From Natronosalvus vescus (GTDB lineage: Archaea > Halobacteriota > Halobacteria > Halobacteriales > Natrialbaceae), in the NCBI RefSeq assembly GCF_023973145.1, contig NZ_CP099546.1, forward strand, positions 1,240,001 through 1,304,000: a DNA stretch of 64,000 nt. Direction: 5' to 3'. Of this stretch, positions 51,951-60,553 are shown in pieces. The position numbers and the translations under genes were made by a program. The stretch's first letter is position 1; the number at the start of each line of letters is the position of its first letter. Below the pieces are notes generated by a model that made no database searches, had not been told where the DNA came from, and saw only the letters and a program-made list of their open reading frames with translations.

Positions 51951-53099
51951 ATGGACTCAATTGTCGAAAATGCCATCGACGAGGCCGAGGATGACTCGGC
52001 TGAGAGCTTCCCAGAGGGTGGCCAATCGCCACAGGGCGACGGTGCTACCGGCAGCCCCACGTCCGGGACGATGACTGACGATGAACTGCTCGACGTACTT
52101 GACGACCTCCAGACGAACATTACCGTCGTCGGCTGTGGCGGCGCAGGCGGCAACACCGTCGACCGAATGAACGAGGAGGGCATCCACGGCGCGAAACTGG
52201 TCGCGGCAAACACCGACGTTCAGCACCTGGTCGAAATCGACGCCGACACGAAGATCCTGATGGGCGAACAGAAGACCTCCGGCCGTGGTGCCGGATCGCT
52301 CCCACAGGTCGGCGAGGAAGCCGCCCTCGAGAGCCAGCAGGACATCTACGACGCCATCGACGGCGCCGACATGGTGTTCGTCACGGCGGGTCTCGGCGGC
52401 GGCACCGGTACCGGATCGGCTCCGGTCGTCGCGAAAGCCGCCCGCGAGTCGGGCGCGCTGACGATTTCGATCGTCACGACGCCGTTCACGGCGGAGGGCG
52501 AGGTTCGACGAACCAACGCCGAAGCCGGTCTCGAGCGCCTGCGCGACGTCAGCGACACCGTCATCGTCGTTCCGAACGACCGCCTGCTCGATTCGGTCGG
52601 CAAACTGCCGGTCAAACAGGCGTTCAAGGTCAGCGACGAAGTCCTCATGCGCTCGGTCAAGGGCATCACCGAACTCATCACCAAACCCGGCCTCGTCAAC
52701 CTGGACTTCGCCGACGTTCGCACTGTGATGGAACGGGGCGGCGTCGCCATGATCGGCCTCGGGGAGTCCGACTCGGAGGCGAAAGCCGAAGACTCCGTCA
52801 AGACAGCGCTCCGCTCGCCGTTGCTCGACGTCGACATCTCGGGCGCGAACTCCGCGCTTGTCAACGTCACCGGTGGCAACGACATGTCCATCGAGGAAGC
52901 CGAAGGCGTCGTCGAGGAGATCTACGACCGGATCGACCCCGACGCGCGCATCATCTGGGGTACCTCGATCGACGAGAGCCTCGAGGGTCGCATGCGGACG
53001 ATGATCGTCGTCACCGGCGTCGAATCGCCACAGATCTACGGTCGACCCGAAAGCGAGACCGTCCAGCCACAGGGCCAGGACATCGACTTCGTCGACTGA
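51951..53099 (+). CDS. ftsZ1: Cell division GTPase FtsZ1
   Basis: A tubulin-superfamily GTPase that assembles the division ring, 382 residues. The N-terminus [15 protein letters not shown] matches the FtsZ1 (not FtsZ2) type of haloarchaea, followed by an acidic linker of about 35 residues. GTP-binding elements are [12 protein letters not shown] and the tubulin signature [12 protein letters not shown]. The synergy-loop region [14 protein letters not shown] is intact. The C-terminus ([12 protein letters not shown]) is a short acidic tail. The start has a Shine-Dalgarno site. Confidence 0.96.
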   Translation: MDSIVENAIDEAEDDSAESFPEGGQSPQGDGATGSPTSGTMTDDELLDVLDDLQTNITVVGCGGAGGNTVDRMNEEGIHGAKLVAANTDVQHLVEIDADTKILMGEQKTSGRGAGSLPQVGEEAALESQQDIYDAIDGADMVFVTAGLGGGTGTGSAPVVAKAARESGALTISIVTTPFTAEGEVRRTNAEAGLERLRDVSDTVIVVPNDRLLDSVGKLPVKQAFKVSDEVLMRSVKGITELITKPGLVNLDFADVRTVMERGGVAMIGLGESDSEAKAEDSVKTALRSPLLDVDISGANSALVNVTGGNDMSIEEAEGVVEEIYDRIDPDARIIWGTSIDESLEGRMRTMIVVTGVESPQIYGRPESETVQPQGQDIDFVD

Positions 53100-53234
53100 T
53101 CGATCGAAGTCCGGAAGCAAGCAAGGAGTAGCGTTTTTGTTGCTATTCGTGAGTCTATAGTCGAACGAACCGCTCGAGGGAGGTCGGTTCACAGGATGGC
53201 ATCGACGAGACCCCTTTTCGTCTATTACCGTCGC

Positions 53235-53840
53235 TCACCCAGGACGTGGGTGTGCGGTCGTGTCGACGAGCCCGGCTACGTACACGAGACTACCGACTAA
53301 CACCATCACACCGACGGGCAATAGCCACGGGAGCACCATCAGCAGCGCCCCGCTGGCCTGTATGCCGAGAACGAGCAGTATCATTGGCGCACAGCATACC
53401 GATCCCGACAGCAGTGCGGGCACAGCCGCAGCAACTCCCGTACCGGCACCGATCCCGCAGGCTTTCGGTTGTACGAGAGCGAGGTACGCGAGCGCGAGGT
53501 TGACGCCGACCAGTCCCACGAGTATCGCTCCGATGGCGAGGTCGATCGGCGATACCAGCAGCGTCCCGATGCCGAACTCGATCAGAGCGATGGGTTCGAA
53601 CGAGAGCGCACTCCGTCGTTCGAGCGCCCGTGCAAACGGCTCGTCCACTATAGTGACTGAGACGGTGGCCCCGGATCGAAACCGCATGTGGTCGGTCGCC
53701 CAGAGATACGCCCCTAGATAGACGACGGCGGCGAGAACTGACACCGACGCGCCATCGACACGGGTGAACGCAAAACGAGTGACTCGAGTCGTCTGTGAGA
53801 GGCGGGCGGCGAATCGTGAGGTGAGTGTGGATGGTGTCAT
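53235..53840 (-). CDS. Multi-helix membrane protein with CC motif
   Basis: A 201-residue membrane protein with about five hydrophobic segments. A paired cysteine motif SGSVCCAPMILLVLGIQASG lies in a helix near residue 150, with another Cys at KACGIGAG. Paired Cys in a membrane helix recall metal (mercury/copper) transport proteins, but overall similarity is not clear and I assign no function. The start codon is immediately preceded by a run of 11 C on the coding strand. It lies 57 nt after the DUF3179 gene and probably shares its transcript. Confidence 0.7.
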   Translation of the reverse strand: MTPSTLTSRFAARLSQTTRVTRFAFTRVDGASVSVLAAVVYLGAYLWATDHMRFRSGATVSVTIVDEPFARALERRSALSFEPIALIEFGIGTLLVSPIDLAIGAILVGLVGVNLALAYLALVQPKACGIGAGTGVAAAVPALLSGSVCCAPMILLVLGIQASGALLMVLPWLLPVGVMVLVGSLVYVAGLVDTTAHPRPG

Positions 53841-53844
53841 CGGT

Positions 53845-53855
53845 GGGGGGGGGGG
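53845..53855. repeat. G11/C11 homopolymer in a translation leader
   Basis: Eleven consecutive G on the plus strand (C on the coding strand) lie 5-15 nt upstream of the start codon of the downstream minus-strand gene. No other homopolymer this long was noticed in the window. Confidence 0.8.
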
Positions 53856-53897
53856 TGTAGTCGTCGGTCGTGAGTGAGTACGAACAGAGGGACGGCG

Positions 53898-55139
53898 TCA
53901 GTCGACGACGGCGGTACTCGGATAAAAGCCGACCCAGGCGAACCACATCGCGTCGAAGGCGTAGACTGACTCGAGCGGGAGCTCGTCGGCTTCGAACTGG
54001 GTTCCCTCCGCGTCGTTGACGACAGTGCCTTCGTCGTGATCGTAGCTGTAGTCTGTACCATCCCCCAGGTAGAGGCGTCCAGCGTCGATCCGCTGGTCGT
54101 AGACAGCCAGAGAGGAAGACTCGGCTACGTCGCTGGTTTCGCTGGTCGTGTCTTCCTCGTGATCGTCCGCTGGATCGTCCGCCGCCGCGTCGTCGCCGTC
54201 ACCGGTCGTTTCGACCCCGACCGGCAGCAGGCCTTCGTCCGCGAGTCGCTCGATATCGATCGCGATCGGTCCCGCCGGTGGTCGCGCGCCGAGCACCATC
54301 CGCTTGTTCGGATGCCGGTCGTCGGTCGACAGGGACTGGAACATCGTCGGGCTGTCTTCCGCGTAGTATCCCTCGGGAGGGTTGTACGAGCCGTACGGAT
54401 CACGTCCGTAGTCTCGAACGTAGCCGGTCTCGTCGGTAAGAACGCGCGAGTCCGGATAGGCCTCACGCCACCGGCCCCAGGTCGACCAGTGAACGGGAAC
54501 CTCCTCGAGTGAGGCTCCAGCGAGCGGCCCGGCGATTGCGGTTCCGAGCATCTGTGGCCACCGGCTATCGCCCTCGCGATCGTACATGATGAGGTTGCTG
54601 TTGACCAGATCGCCCGAGACGCCAAACTCGACGTCACCGCGAGAGAACCCCATCGCGGTTCCCGTCAACGGACAGTAGGTGACCGCCACCGGTTCGCCAC
54701 CCACCTCGTCGTTGACGATTTCGTGATAGACGAGGATAGACTGCGGGTACGCCCGTGCGTCGCCGTCGATCACGACGCCAAAGACCGGGTCGCCGTCGTC
54801 GAGCCGGTCTCCGACGTCGTCGGCGGATTCGAACGACGGGCTATCGATCGACGGAATGCCGTTCTTCGGCACGCCGCCGTTGACCGCCTCATCCCGAAGC
54901 GACTCGAGGGAGTACTCGAGCGGCAACGACGTGTCGGCTATCGGGAGCGCTGTCTCCGCGATGGCCGATTCGTCGAGATTGGTTGCTGTAGAATCGTCGG
55001 GATCTGTGGTCGCGTTCGCGGCCTGGTCAGCCGAATCTTCTCCATCGTAGGATCCACTCCCTTCCCCGAGACAGCCGGCAGTGACGACGACGGTGACGGC
55101 CGTTGCCGTGAGTATCGCGCGCCTCGAGAGCCGAGTCAT
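53898..55139 (-). CDS. DUF3179 domain lipoprotein
   Basis: A 413-residue exported protein. The signal MTRLSRRAILTATAVTVVV ends in TAGC with Cys23 (Tat lipoprotein). An acidic linker of about 50 residues precedes the DUF3179 domain, marked by GIPSIDSPSFESADD, VYHEIVNDEVGGEPVAVTYC, PLTGTAMGF and SNLIMYDREGDSRWPQMLG. The conserved Cys in TYCPLTGTA is typical. An acidic insertion (about residues 325-350) interrupts the C-terminal part. DUF3179 function is unknown. It is paired with the membrane protein downstream. Confidence 0.88.
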   Translation of the reverse strand: MTRLSRRAILTATAVTVVVTAGCLGEGSGSYDGEDSADQAANATTDPDDSTATNLDESAIAETALPIADTSLPLEYSLESLRDEAVNGGVPKNGIPSIDSPSFESADDVGDRLDDGDPVFGVVIDGDARAYPQSILVYHEIVNDEVGGEPVAVTYCPLTGTAMGFSRGDVEFGVSGDLVNSNLIMYDREGDSRWPQMLGTAIAGPLAGASLEEVPVHWSTWGRWREAYPDSRVLTDETGYVRDYGRDPYGSYNPPEGYYAEDSPTMFQSLSTDDRHPNKRMVLGARPPAGPIAIDIERLADEGLLPVGVETTGDGDDAAADDPADDHEEDTTSETSDVAESSSLAVYDQRIDAGRLYLGDGTDYSYDHDEGTVVNDAEGTQFEADELPLESVYAFDAMWFAWVGFYPSTAVVD

Positions 55140-55418
55140 AGGGATATCTACCCACTCGAAGGATGAGTCCATAGCGTGGATGTGTGTTCTTGACACACGA
55201 CCGGAGAGAATAGTCGGAAATTGGTGTCTCACACGCGGTCAGTATCGGTTTGAGGGCAGGTTACCTGGTGTCACTCGAGGTCACTCGAACGAGTGGTGGC
55301 TGGATGTGTCGGCGACCGCGCCGGGGACAAGATTGGTACACTGCTTCGTGAACCGCCTCGGAGTCAAGCCCCGAGGATTCCCGTAGAATACACCGTTACC
55401 GGAGTCTGTAGACTTCGA

Positions 55419-55748
55419 CTAATCGTCCGCTGCCGTCGGCTCACTCCCGCCCTCGATGTCGGCCTCGATGCTCGGCGGATACTTGCCACGGTCGAGTTTC
55501 AGATCCGATTGCGGGCGCGCCATACAGGTCAATGCGTAGCGCTCGGCTTCCTCCTCGGTGAGCCCGCGGGCGGCCGGCTGGGTAACCTCGCCTTCGAGGA
55601 TCTCCGCAGAACAGGCTAGACACATCCCGACGCGACAGGAGTACTCCTGGGCGATTCCCTCCTCGAGACAGCGGCTGAGGATCGTTTGCTTGTCCGAGCA
55701 GGTGATGGTTTCGCCGGTGCCGACGAACTCCACGGTGTAGTCGGTCAT
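55419..55748 (-). CDS. Plant-type 2Fe-2S ferredoxin
   Basis: A 109-residue electron carrier. The cluster ligands are Cys38, Cys43, Cys46 and Cys75 in YSCRVGMCLACSAE and ALTCMARP (C-x4-C-x2-C-x28-C). It is shorter than the major halobacterial ferredoxin, which has an extra insertion domain, so it is a second type. A TATA box (TTTTAG, minus strand, 55772-55777) lies about 26 nt before the start. It is divergent from the geranylgeranyl reductase gene, to which it could supply electrons. Confidence 0.92.
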   Translation of the reverse strand: MTDYTVEFVGTGETITCSDKQTILSRCLEEGIAQEYSCRVGMCLACSAEILEGEVTQPAARGLTEEEAERYALTCMARPQSDLKLDRGKYPPSIEADIEGGSEPTAADD

Positions 55749-55771
55749 ACTGGCCGGTACGAAAGACCGTA

Positions 55772-55777
55772 CTAAAA
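55772..55777 (-). promoter_or_regulatory. TATA box of ferredoxin gene
   Basis: On the minus strand GAGTTTTAGTAC is centred about 26 nt before the ATG at 55748; the transcript should be leaderless. Confidence 0.55.
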
Positions 55778-55856
55778 CTCTTTATTCCCAATTTGTCGAT
55801 ACCGAAAGGACGAATTCCCCCGCGAGCCGCCCGACACCGCGAACGCACGAAAAACG

Positions 55857-55865
55857 TTTTCTTAC
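55857..55865 (+). promoter_or_regulatory. TATA-like box of geranylgeranyl reductase gene
   Basis: TTTTCTTAC lies about 26 nt before the ATG at 55887. Confidence 0.5.
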
Positions 55866-55886
55866 CTCGGTGAAGACACTCGGGTT

Positions 55887-57290
55887 ATGAGCAGTATGGA
55901 GCACTCCGCCACGGCGACGACCCAGCGAAACCAGTCACCGGACGTCGTCGTCGTCGGTGCCGGCACAGCAGGGTGTTACGCCGCGGCAACGATCGCCAGG
56001 GCGGGCTACGAGGTCGTCGTTCTCGAGCGAAAGACCGAGGAAGAAGCCGGGCACATCGCCTGCGGCGACGCCCTCAAGGGTGCCGACGCGTTCCCGGAAG
56101 CGATACCGAAATCCCAGCTCGAGCCGGCCTTTACCAACACTGACGTCGACCACGGCCGGTTCGAGATCCCACAGGAAGACACGGTGCTCGATATTCCCAT
56201 TCCGGGCGAACTCGCCGTCATCGACCGCTGGGAGTACGGCCGGCGGGTCATCGAGGGGGCGGCGAACGCCGGGGCCACCTTCCACTACGACACCGTCGTC
56301 CAGGACGTGATCCAGGACAACGGCCGAGTGACGGGCGTGACGGCGATGTCTCGAGGGAACGCGTTCACGTACGAGGCCGACCTCGTCGTCGACGGCGCGG
56401 GCTCGCTCTCGTTGCTCCAGGACAAAGTCGACTTCACGGACTCCACGTTCGACACGAACGTCAACTACTCGCAGTTCTGTTCGGCCTACCGCGAAATCGT
56501 CCACGTCGAGGAACCCGTCGAGTGGTCGGACGCCCTCGTCTTCAAACCGACCGAGCGCGCGGCGGGCTACCTCTGGTACTTCCCCCGCACCGACACCGAG
56601 ATCAACGCCGGCCTCGGCTTCCAGATGACCGAGGAGCCGATGAAACTCGTCGAGGATCTCAAGTACGACCTGCGCAACCGCCCCGAGTTCGCGGGCGCCC
56701 GCGTCGAGGACAAACTCGGTGCCGCCCTCCCCACACGCCGACCCTACGACTCCGCCGTTCATCCTGGATTCGTCGCCGTCGGCGACGCCGCCGGCCACGT
56801 CAACCCCACCACCGGCGGTGGCATCGCGGGGGCCGCCTACGCCGGCAAGTACGCCGGCGAACAGGCCATCGAAGCTCTCGAGACCGGCGACGTGAGCGAG
56901 GAGGTTCTCTGGCGATACAACGAGCGCGTGATGGATCACTACGGCGCTCGCTACGCCGCCCTGGACGTCTACAACATCCTCTCGACGGCCGTCGACGTCG
57001 ACGACCTCATGGGGCTGCTCGCGGCGATGCCCGGCGACAAACTCGCCGAAGCCCTCTACTCCGGGAGTACGGACATCGGCCTGAAGCTCAAACTCGAGGC
57101 GCTGCTCAAGAGTCGCGGCCACTGGGGCACCATCTGGAACCTCTACCAGACCAAGCGCCGCGCCGACGAGATTCTTGCCCACTACGAACAGTATCCCTCG
57201 AGTCCGGACGGCTTCGCGTCCTGGCAGGCCGAACGCGACTACCTCATGCAGAACGTCTACGAGACGACTGGGGCGGATCCGAAGTACTAG
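55887..57290 (+). CDS. Digeranylgeranylglycerophospholipid reductase-like flavoprotein
   Basis: Saturates the isoprenoid chains of archaeal membrane lipids. The 467-residue protein has an N-terminal FAD motif VVVVGAGTAGCYAAATIARAG, the AGHIACGDALKG active-site Cys region typical of geranylgeranyl reductases, and the second FAD contact FVAVGDAAGHVNPTTGGGIA. The C-terminal helices complete the family length. ATG 55887 is used; another ATG lies three codons later. The divergent ferredoxin gene is a plausible electron donor. Paralogues of this family have different lipid or quinone substrates, so exact specificity is open. Confidence 0.9.
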   Translation: MSSMEHSATATTQRNQSPDVVVVGAGTAGCYAAATIARAGYEVVVLERKTEEEAGHIACGDALKGADAFPEAIPKSQLEPAFTNTDVDHGRFEIPQEDTVLDIPIPGELAVIDRWEYGRRVIEGAANAGATFHYDTVVQDVIQDNGRVTGVTAMSRGNAFTYEADLVVDGAGSLSLLQDKVDFTDSTFDTNVNYSQFCSAYREIVHVEEPVEWSDALVFKPTERAAGYLWYFPRTDTEINAGLGFQMTEEPMKLVEDLKYDLRNRPEFAGARVEDKLGAALPTRRPYDSAVHPGFVAVGDAAGHVNPTTGGGIAGAAYAGKYAGEQAIEALETGDVSEEVLWRYNERVMDHYGARYAALDVYNILSTAVDVDDLMGLLAAMPGDKLAEALYSGSTDIGLKLKLEALLKSRGHWGTIWNLYQTKRRADEILAHYEQYPSSPDGFASWQAERDYLMQNVYETTGADPKY

Positions 57291-57665
57291 GCACCGACCT
57301 TTTGCGCTGCGCTCTGACACGCCAGCGCCAACAATGCTGGCGCATGGCGTGTCGACGCTCGGCAAAAGCTCGACCAAAAGCCTTCCTCCCTCCCCTACGG
57401 GTTGGTCGTCGGCCCGCTCGCTCACTGACTCACGGGCGTTGCCCGTTCGTCTATCCGCGGCGCTATGCGCCGCGCTTACGATCGCTCGCGGTGAACGTCG
57501 GCCAACGGCCTGCCCTTCCCCGACTCACGCGTCGCTCACTGACGTTCGCGTCGCGTTCGTGGCCATAGTTCGCTTGCTACAGGTCGCTTGCTACTACGAA
57601 CTGTCCGGTAGTATGCCTTGTTCGGGAAATCGGCACGGAAAACGCAAGAAGTCGAACTGGAGTGG
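57291..57665. other. 375-nt intergenic region holding repeat element B
   Basis: Most is the element described separately. To its right, 57521-57640 is moderately GC-rich with a direct repeat (TTCGCTTGCTAC, then GTCGCTTGCTAC, at about 57569-57595). No protein gene is supported. Confidence 0.6.
57292..57520 (+). repeat. Dispersed structured intergenic element, copy B
   Basis: It starts 1 nt after the reductase stop with CACCGACCTTTTGC. A long hairpin at 57316-57353 (GACACGCCA and GCGCCA arms pairing with TGGCGC and TGGCGTGTC) follows. The core at 57360-57394 (CGGCAAAAGCTCGACC, then AAAAGCCTTCCTCCCTCCC) matches copy A at 32 of 35 positions. Further hairpins lie at 57432-57446 (ACGGGC, GTT, GCCCGT) and 57456-57474 (CGCGGCGC, TAT, GCGCCGCG). 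TCGCGGTGAACGTCGG at 57486-57501 and CCTGCCCTTCCC at 57509-57520 close it. Confidence 0.8.
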
Positions 57666-58946
57666 TTACTCCGACGACTGCTCGAGACTCACCCGCTCGA
57701 TAGCGCCCGCGAGCACGTCTATTCCGTGGCGAAGACTCGCCTCGTCCACGTCGAACGTCGACGTGTGGTGGCCGCCCGGGTGATCCGTTCCGACCCCGAC
57801 ATAGCACGCGAGGCCACCGTTCTGTTGCACTTCTCGCATCAGGAACGTCGCATCCTCGCTCCCGCCGAGGTTATCGCGCTCGAGGATCTTCTCGACGCCG
57901 TCGACCCCACCAGCGACGTCGGCGACGACCGACACCAACGCCTGGTCGCTCGTCGCACTGGGGGCCTCCGATCCCGTTTCGATCTCGAGTTCACAGTCGT
58001 GCATCTCCGCGGCAGCCTTGAGCACTCGCTCGCTCTTTTCGCGCATGTACTCCATCAGTTCGGTCGTCTCACCCCGAACTTCTGCAACGAGTCGGGCCTC
58101 CTCGGCGATGATATTCGCCGCCGTTCCGCCTTCGATGACGCCAGCGTTGACGCGCGTGGGGCCATCGGAGTGGCGCGGAATGGCGTACAGGTTCTGGACG
58201 GCTGCCGCCAGCGCCTGATTCGCGTTTCGACCCTGTTCCGGGCGGCCGCCAGCGTGGGACGGCTCGCCGGTGAACGTCGCCTCGAGGTGGGCCACCGCGA
58301 GGAAGCCGTCGACGCCGGCAACGACCTCGCCGGTGGGGTGGTCGAGGCCGATGTGCACCGCCAGCAGGTAGTCGACGTCGGCGAGGTGGTCGCTCTTTGC
58401 CATCGACTTCCCGCCCCCGATGACCTCCTCGGCGGGCTGGAAGAACACCTTCAGCGTGCCCTGGAAGTCGCTGTTGGCGATGGCGTCGATGACGCCGATT
58501 CCAATGGTCGCGTGGGCGTCGTGCCCGCAGGCGTGCATCGCTCCCTCGTGTTCCGAACGGAACCCCTCCGCTGCCGGGGCATGGTCGTCGCCGTCGGCTT
58601 CCGGCTGTGGCAGGGCGTCGATGTCGACGCGGAGGCCGACCGTCGGCCCCGATCCCTGTTCGAGAACGGCAACAGCACCGGTGTACCCTCCCTCGAGCGA
58701 CTCGAGGACGTCGGGATCGACGTCGTATTCGGCTGCCTGCTCGTACCAGGAATCGATTTCGTCCCGATCCGGCAGGGCCAGTCGATGCTCGGTTGCGATG
58801 GCGTCCGGGCCGACGAACACGTCGAGATCGGCCTCGAGCGACTCGAGCGTCTCGACGACTTTGGCCGTGGTGTAGAATTCCCGCCAGGCGGGCTCTGGTT
58901 TTCGGTGTAGGTCTCGCCGTAGCGAGACGAGTGCCTCGTCGTCCAT
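57666..58946 (-). CDS. M20-family amidohydrolase (AbgB-like)
   Basis: A 426-residue metalloamidase. Metal ligands are in MHACGHDAHATIG (two His and Asp), FFQPAEEVIGGGKSM (Glu-Glu) and GGHHTSTFDVDEASL (His). The dimerisation/lid domain is inserted between about residues 200 and 320. It resembles p-aminobenzoyl-glutamate hydrolase subunit B and related N-acyl amino-acid amidohydrolases. No signal peptide is seen. ATG 58946 agrees with the family N-terminus. The natural substrate is unknown. Confidence 0.9.
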   Translation of the reverse strand: MDDEALVSLRRDLHRKPEPAWREFYTTAKVVETLESLEADLDVFVGPDAIATEHRLALPDRDEIDSWYEQAAEYDVDPDVLESLEGGYTGAVAVLEQGSGPTVGLRVDIDALPQPEADGDDHAPAAEGFRSEHEGAMHACGHDAHATIGIGVIDAIANSDFQGTLKVFFQPAEEVIGGGKSMAKSDHLADVDYLLAVHIGLDHPTGEVVAGVDGFLAVAHLEATFTGEPSHAGGRPEQGRNANQALAAAVQNLYAIPRHSDGPTRVNAGVIEGGTAANIIAEEARLVAEVRGETTELMEYMREKSERVLKAAAEMHDCELEIETGSEAPSATSDQALVSVVADVAGGVDGVEKILERDNLGGSEDATFLMREVQQNGGLACYVGVGTDHPGGHHTSTFDVDEASLRHGIDVLAGAIERVSLEQSSE

Positions 58947-59030
58947 ACGCCAGTGCAAGCAGAGCGCCCTCAAAGGCTTGCCGGAGGCGGTACTCCAATC
59001 CGGTACTCTCGACAGTCGTTCCCGACGCGA

Positions 59031-59456
59031 TCAGCCGCCGAGGCCGGGCGCAACGATGAAGATCGCCAGCAGGAACACGAGGACGGCGAGGGCGAGCGAG
59101 GCTTCGACCCAGGTGTTGTACTCTGGATCGCCGAACAGTCTGAGCCAATCGTCGGCGACGTCGTACAGGAGCGAGAGGCCGAATAGGGCGAACGCGACGA
59201 CGGCTATTGATAGAATCGCTCCCACGGGTTCGCTCTCGGGGGTCTCCGTCAGAATCGTCAGTACGGCGACCAGCAAGATGAGATACGAGAGTCCGAGCGT
59301 CGTCAGGGAGACGAACTTCCGGTAACTCCGTTCCATGGCGTCGACCCGCGGGACGAGTGCGGCGAGTCCGTACGCGAGTGCCGTCACGGTAAGCAACGCC
59401 AGCAACAACGAGGTGTCAGCGATGGCCATACCGACCGCTGTGTTCGCTGCCACCAT
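59031..59456 (-). CDS. Four-helix membrane protein of unknown function
   Basis: A 141-residue protein with four predicted helices (about 10-32, 45-68, 72-95 and 115-138) and a short polar loop DDWLRLFGDPEYNTW before the last. Start ATG 59456 is chosen by composition; ATG 59429 is an alternative. Codon use looks like a real gene. No family recognised. Confidence 0.65.
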   Translation of the reverse strand: MVAANTAVGMAIADTSLLLALLTVTALAYGLAALVPRVDAMERSYRKFVSLTTLGLSYLILLVAVLTILTETPESEPVGAILSIAVVAFALFGLSLLYDVADDWLRLFGDPEYNTWVEASLALAVLVFLLAIFIVAPGLGG

Positions 59457-59613
59457 AGTCGTTCGGTCGCCTGCTGTGTGGGATCCGCCGGACTGTCGCT
59501 CGAGTGTCCACCGACGGGGACTCGAGCGCGGCTGGCGTACGAACGGTCGTCTCCCCCTTCTAATACGAATTGTCAGCGTCTGCACTCGAGACAGAAATCC
59601 GAAAAGGTTCTCG

Positions 59614-59952
59614 TCAGTTACGTCCGCGCCCCATCCCGTGAATCTGCTCGACTTCGGCCTCGATGTGCACCGAGTCGGGGAAGTTCTGGGAGGCGATGTT
59701 GCGCGCGAGGTTGTCGTGGCCGTGGATCTCGAGTTCGCGGGTGAAGACGGTGTACGTCCAGGAGGCGTACTTCCGGTCGTCGTCGGCGTGCAATCGGCGG
59801 TGCTGTGGAACGGTGTGTTTCTCCGGTGGATGGGAGTGTGGCCCTTTCAGCGCAGCGCCTTTCTTCTCGGCGGTGGTCTTGATGTCGTCGACGATACCGT
59901 CGAGAGCGGCTCTGTCGCCGCTTTGGAGCGTGAGGCGGGTGACGAAGGTCAT
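59614..59952 (-). CDS. Ribosomal protein S10-like paralogue (uS10/mL48 family)
   Basis: A 112-residue protein with the uS10 fold: FVTRLTLQSGDRAALDGIVDD, AALKGPHSHPPE (the loop corresponding to the S10 P-loop region), and YTVFTRELEIHGHDNLARNI. It is not the normal S10 gene of the translation-factor operon; haloarchaea carry this extra copy as a separate gene. It may join ribosomes under particular conditions or act elsewhere. ATG 59952 begins at the beta strand; an earlier ATG would add seven residues. Confidence 0.82.
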   Translation of the reverse strand: MTFVTRLTLQSGDRAALDGIVDDIKTTAEKKGAALKGPHSHPPEKHTVPQHRRLHADDDRKYASWTYTVFTRELEIHGHDNLARNIASQNFPDSVHIEAEVEQIHGMGRGRN

Positions 59953-60054
59953 GGTGTACTGATCCACGGTCACGAGTGAAAAAGGTGCTGAGTTGCGTTC
60001 ATCGGAGACGAACAGTCCGATATTCTCTTAACGGACGGACTGCTATCTCGAGTA

Positions 60055-60492
60055 ATGGCAGTCGAAGCTACGAGCGCAGGTGCAATCCTCTTCCGCGATA
60101 CGCGGGGCCGGCGCGAGTATCTTCTACTCAAGAGCCGCCCGGGCGACTGGGAGTTTCCGAAGGGCGGTGTCGAAGGAGATGAAGAACTTCAGCAGACGGC
60201 TATCCGCGAAATCAAGGAAGAGGCAGGTATCGATCAGTTCAGACTACTCGACGGCTTTCGCGAGGACTACAGCTACGTCTTCGAAGCGAACGGCAACACG
60301 ATCCACAAGACCGTCCACCTGTTCGTCGCGAAATCCTACGAGGCGAGCGCGGAGCTCTCGAGAGAGCACCGCGATCTCCAGTGGCGGGATTACGAACAGG
60401 CGGTCAACACCGTCACGCAGGACGGGCCGCGCGAAATCTTAGAGCAGGCTCACGAGTACCTCAACGATCTCGAGGACGACGGCGAGATCTGA
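60055..60492 (+). CDS. Nudix hydrolase (bis(5'-nucleosyl)-tetraphosphatase type)
   Basis: A 145-residue hydrolase with the Nudix box GGVEGDEELQQTAIREIKEE then AGI at about residues 37-59, matching G-x5-E-x7-R-E-U-x-E-E-x-G-U. VEATSAGAILFRDTRGRREY is the first strand. Ap4A hydrolases of the archaeal/eukaryotic type have this short form. The leader shows a weak TATA-like CTTAAC about 24 nt upstream. A hairpin (ACGACGG/CCGTCGT) follows the gene at 60518-60533. Confidence 0.88.
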   Translation: MAVEATSAGAILFRDTRGRREYLLLKSRPGDWEFPKGGVEGDEELQQTAIREIKEEAGIDQFRLLDGFREDYSYVFEANGNTIHKTVHLFVAKSYEASAELSREHRDLQWRDYEQAVNTVTQDGPREILEQAHEYLNDLEDDGEI

Positions 60493-60517
60493 CGGCGACT
60501 CGAGTTGCCGTTTTCAG

Positions 60518-60533
60518 ACGACGGAGCCGTCGT
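60518..60533 (+). terminator. Hairpin after the Nudix gene
   Basis: ACGACGGAGCCGTCGT forms a tight stem 26 nt after the stop and is preceded by a TTTT run. It could assist 3' end formation; archaea usually do not need a hairpin. Confidence 0.35.
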
Positions 60534-60553
60534 GACGCGCAGTGATAACGCTA

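Noticed and set aside
57175-57783. Open frame covering intergenic element B
   Set aside because: It begins within the reductase gene and ends in the amidohydrolase gene in a shadow frame; composition is unlike haloarchaeal proteins.
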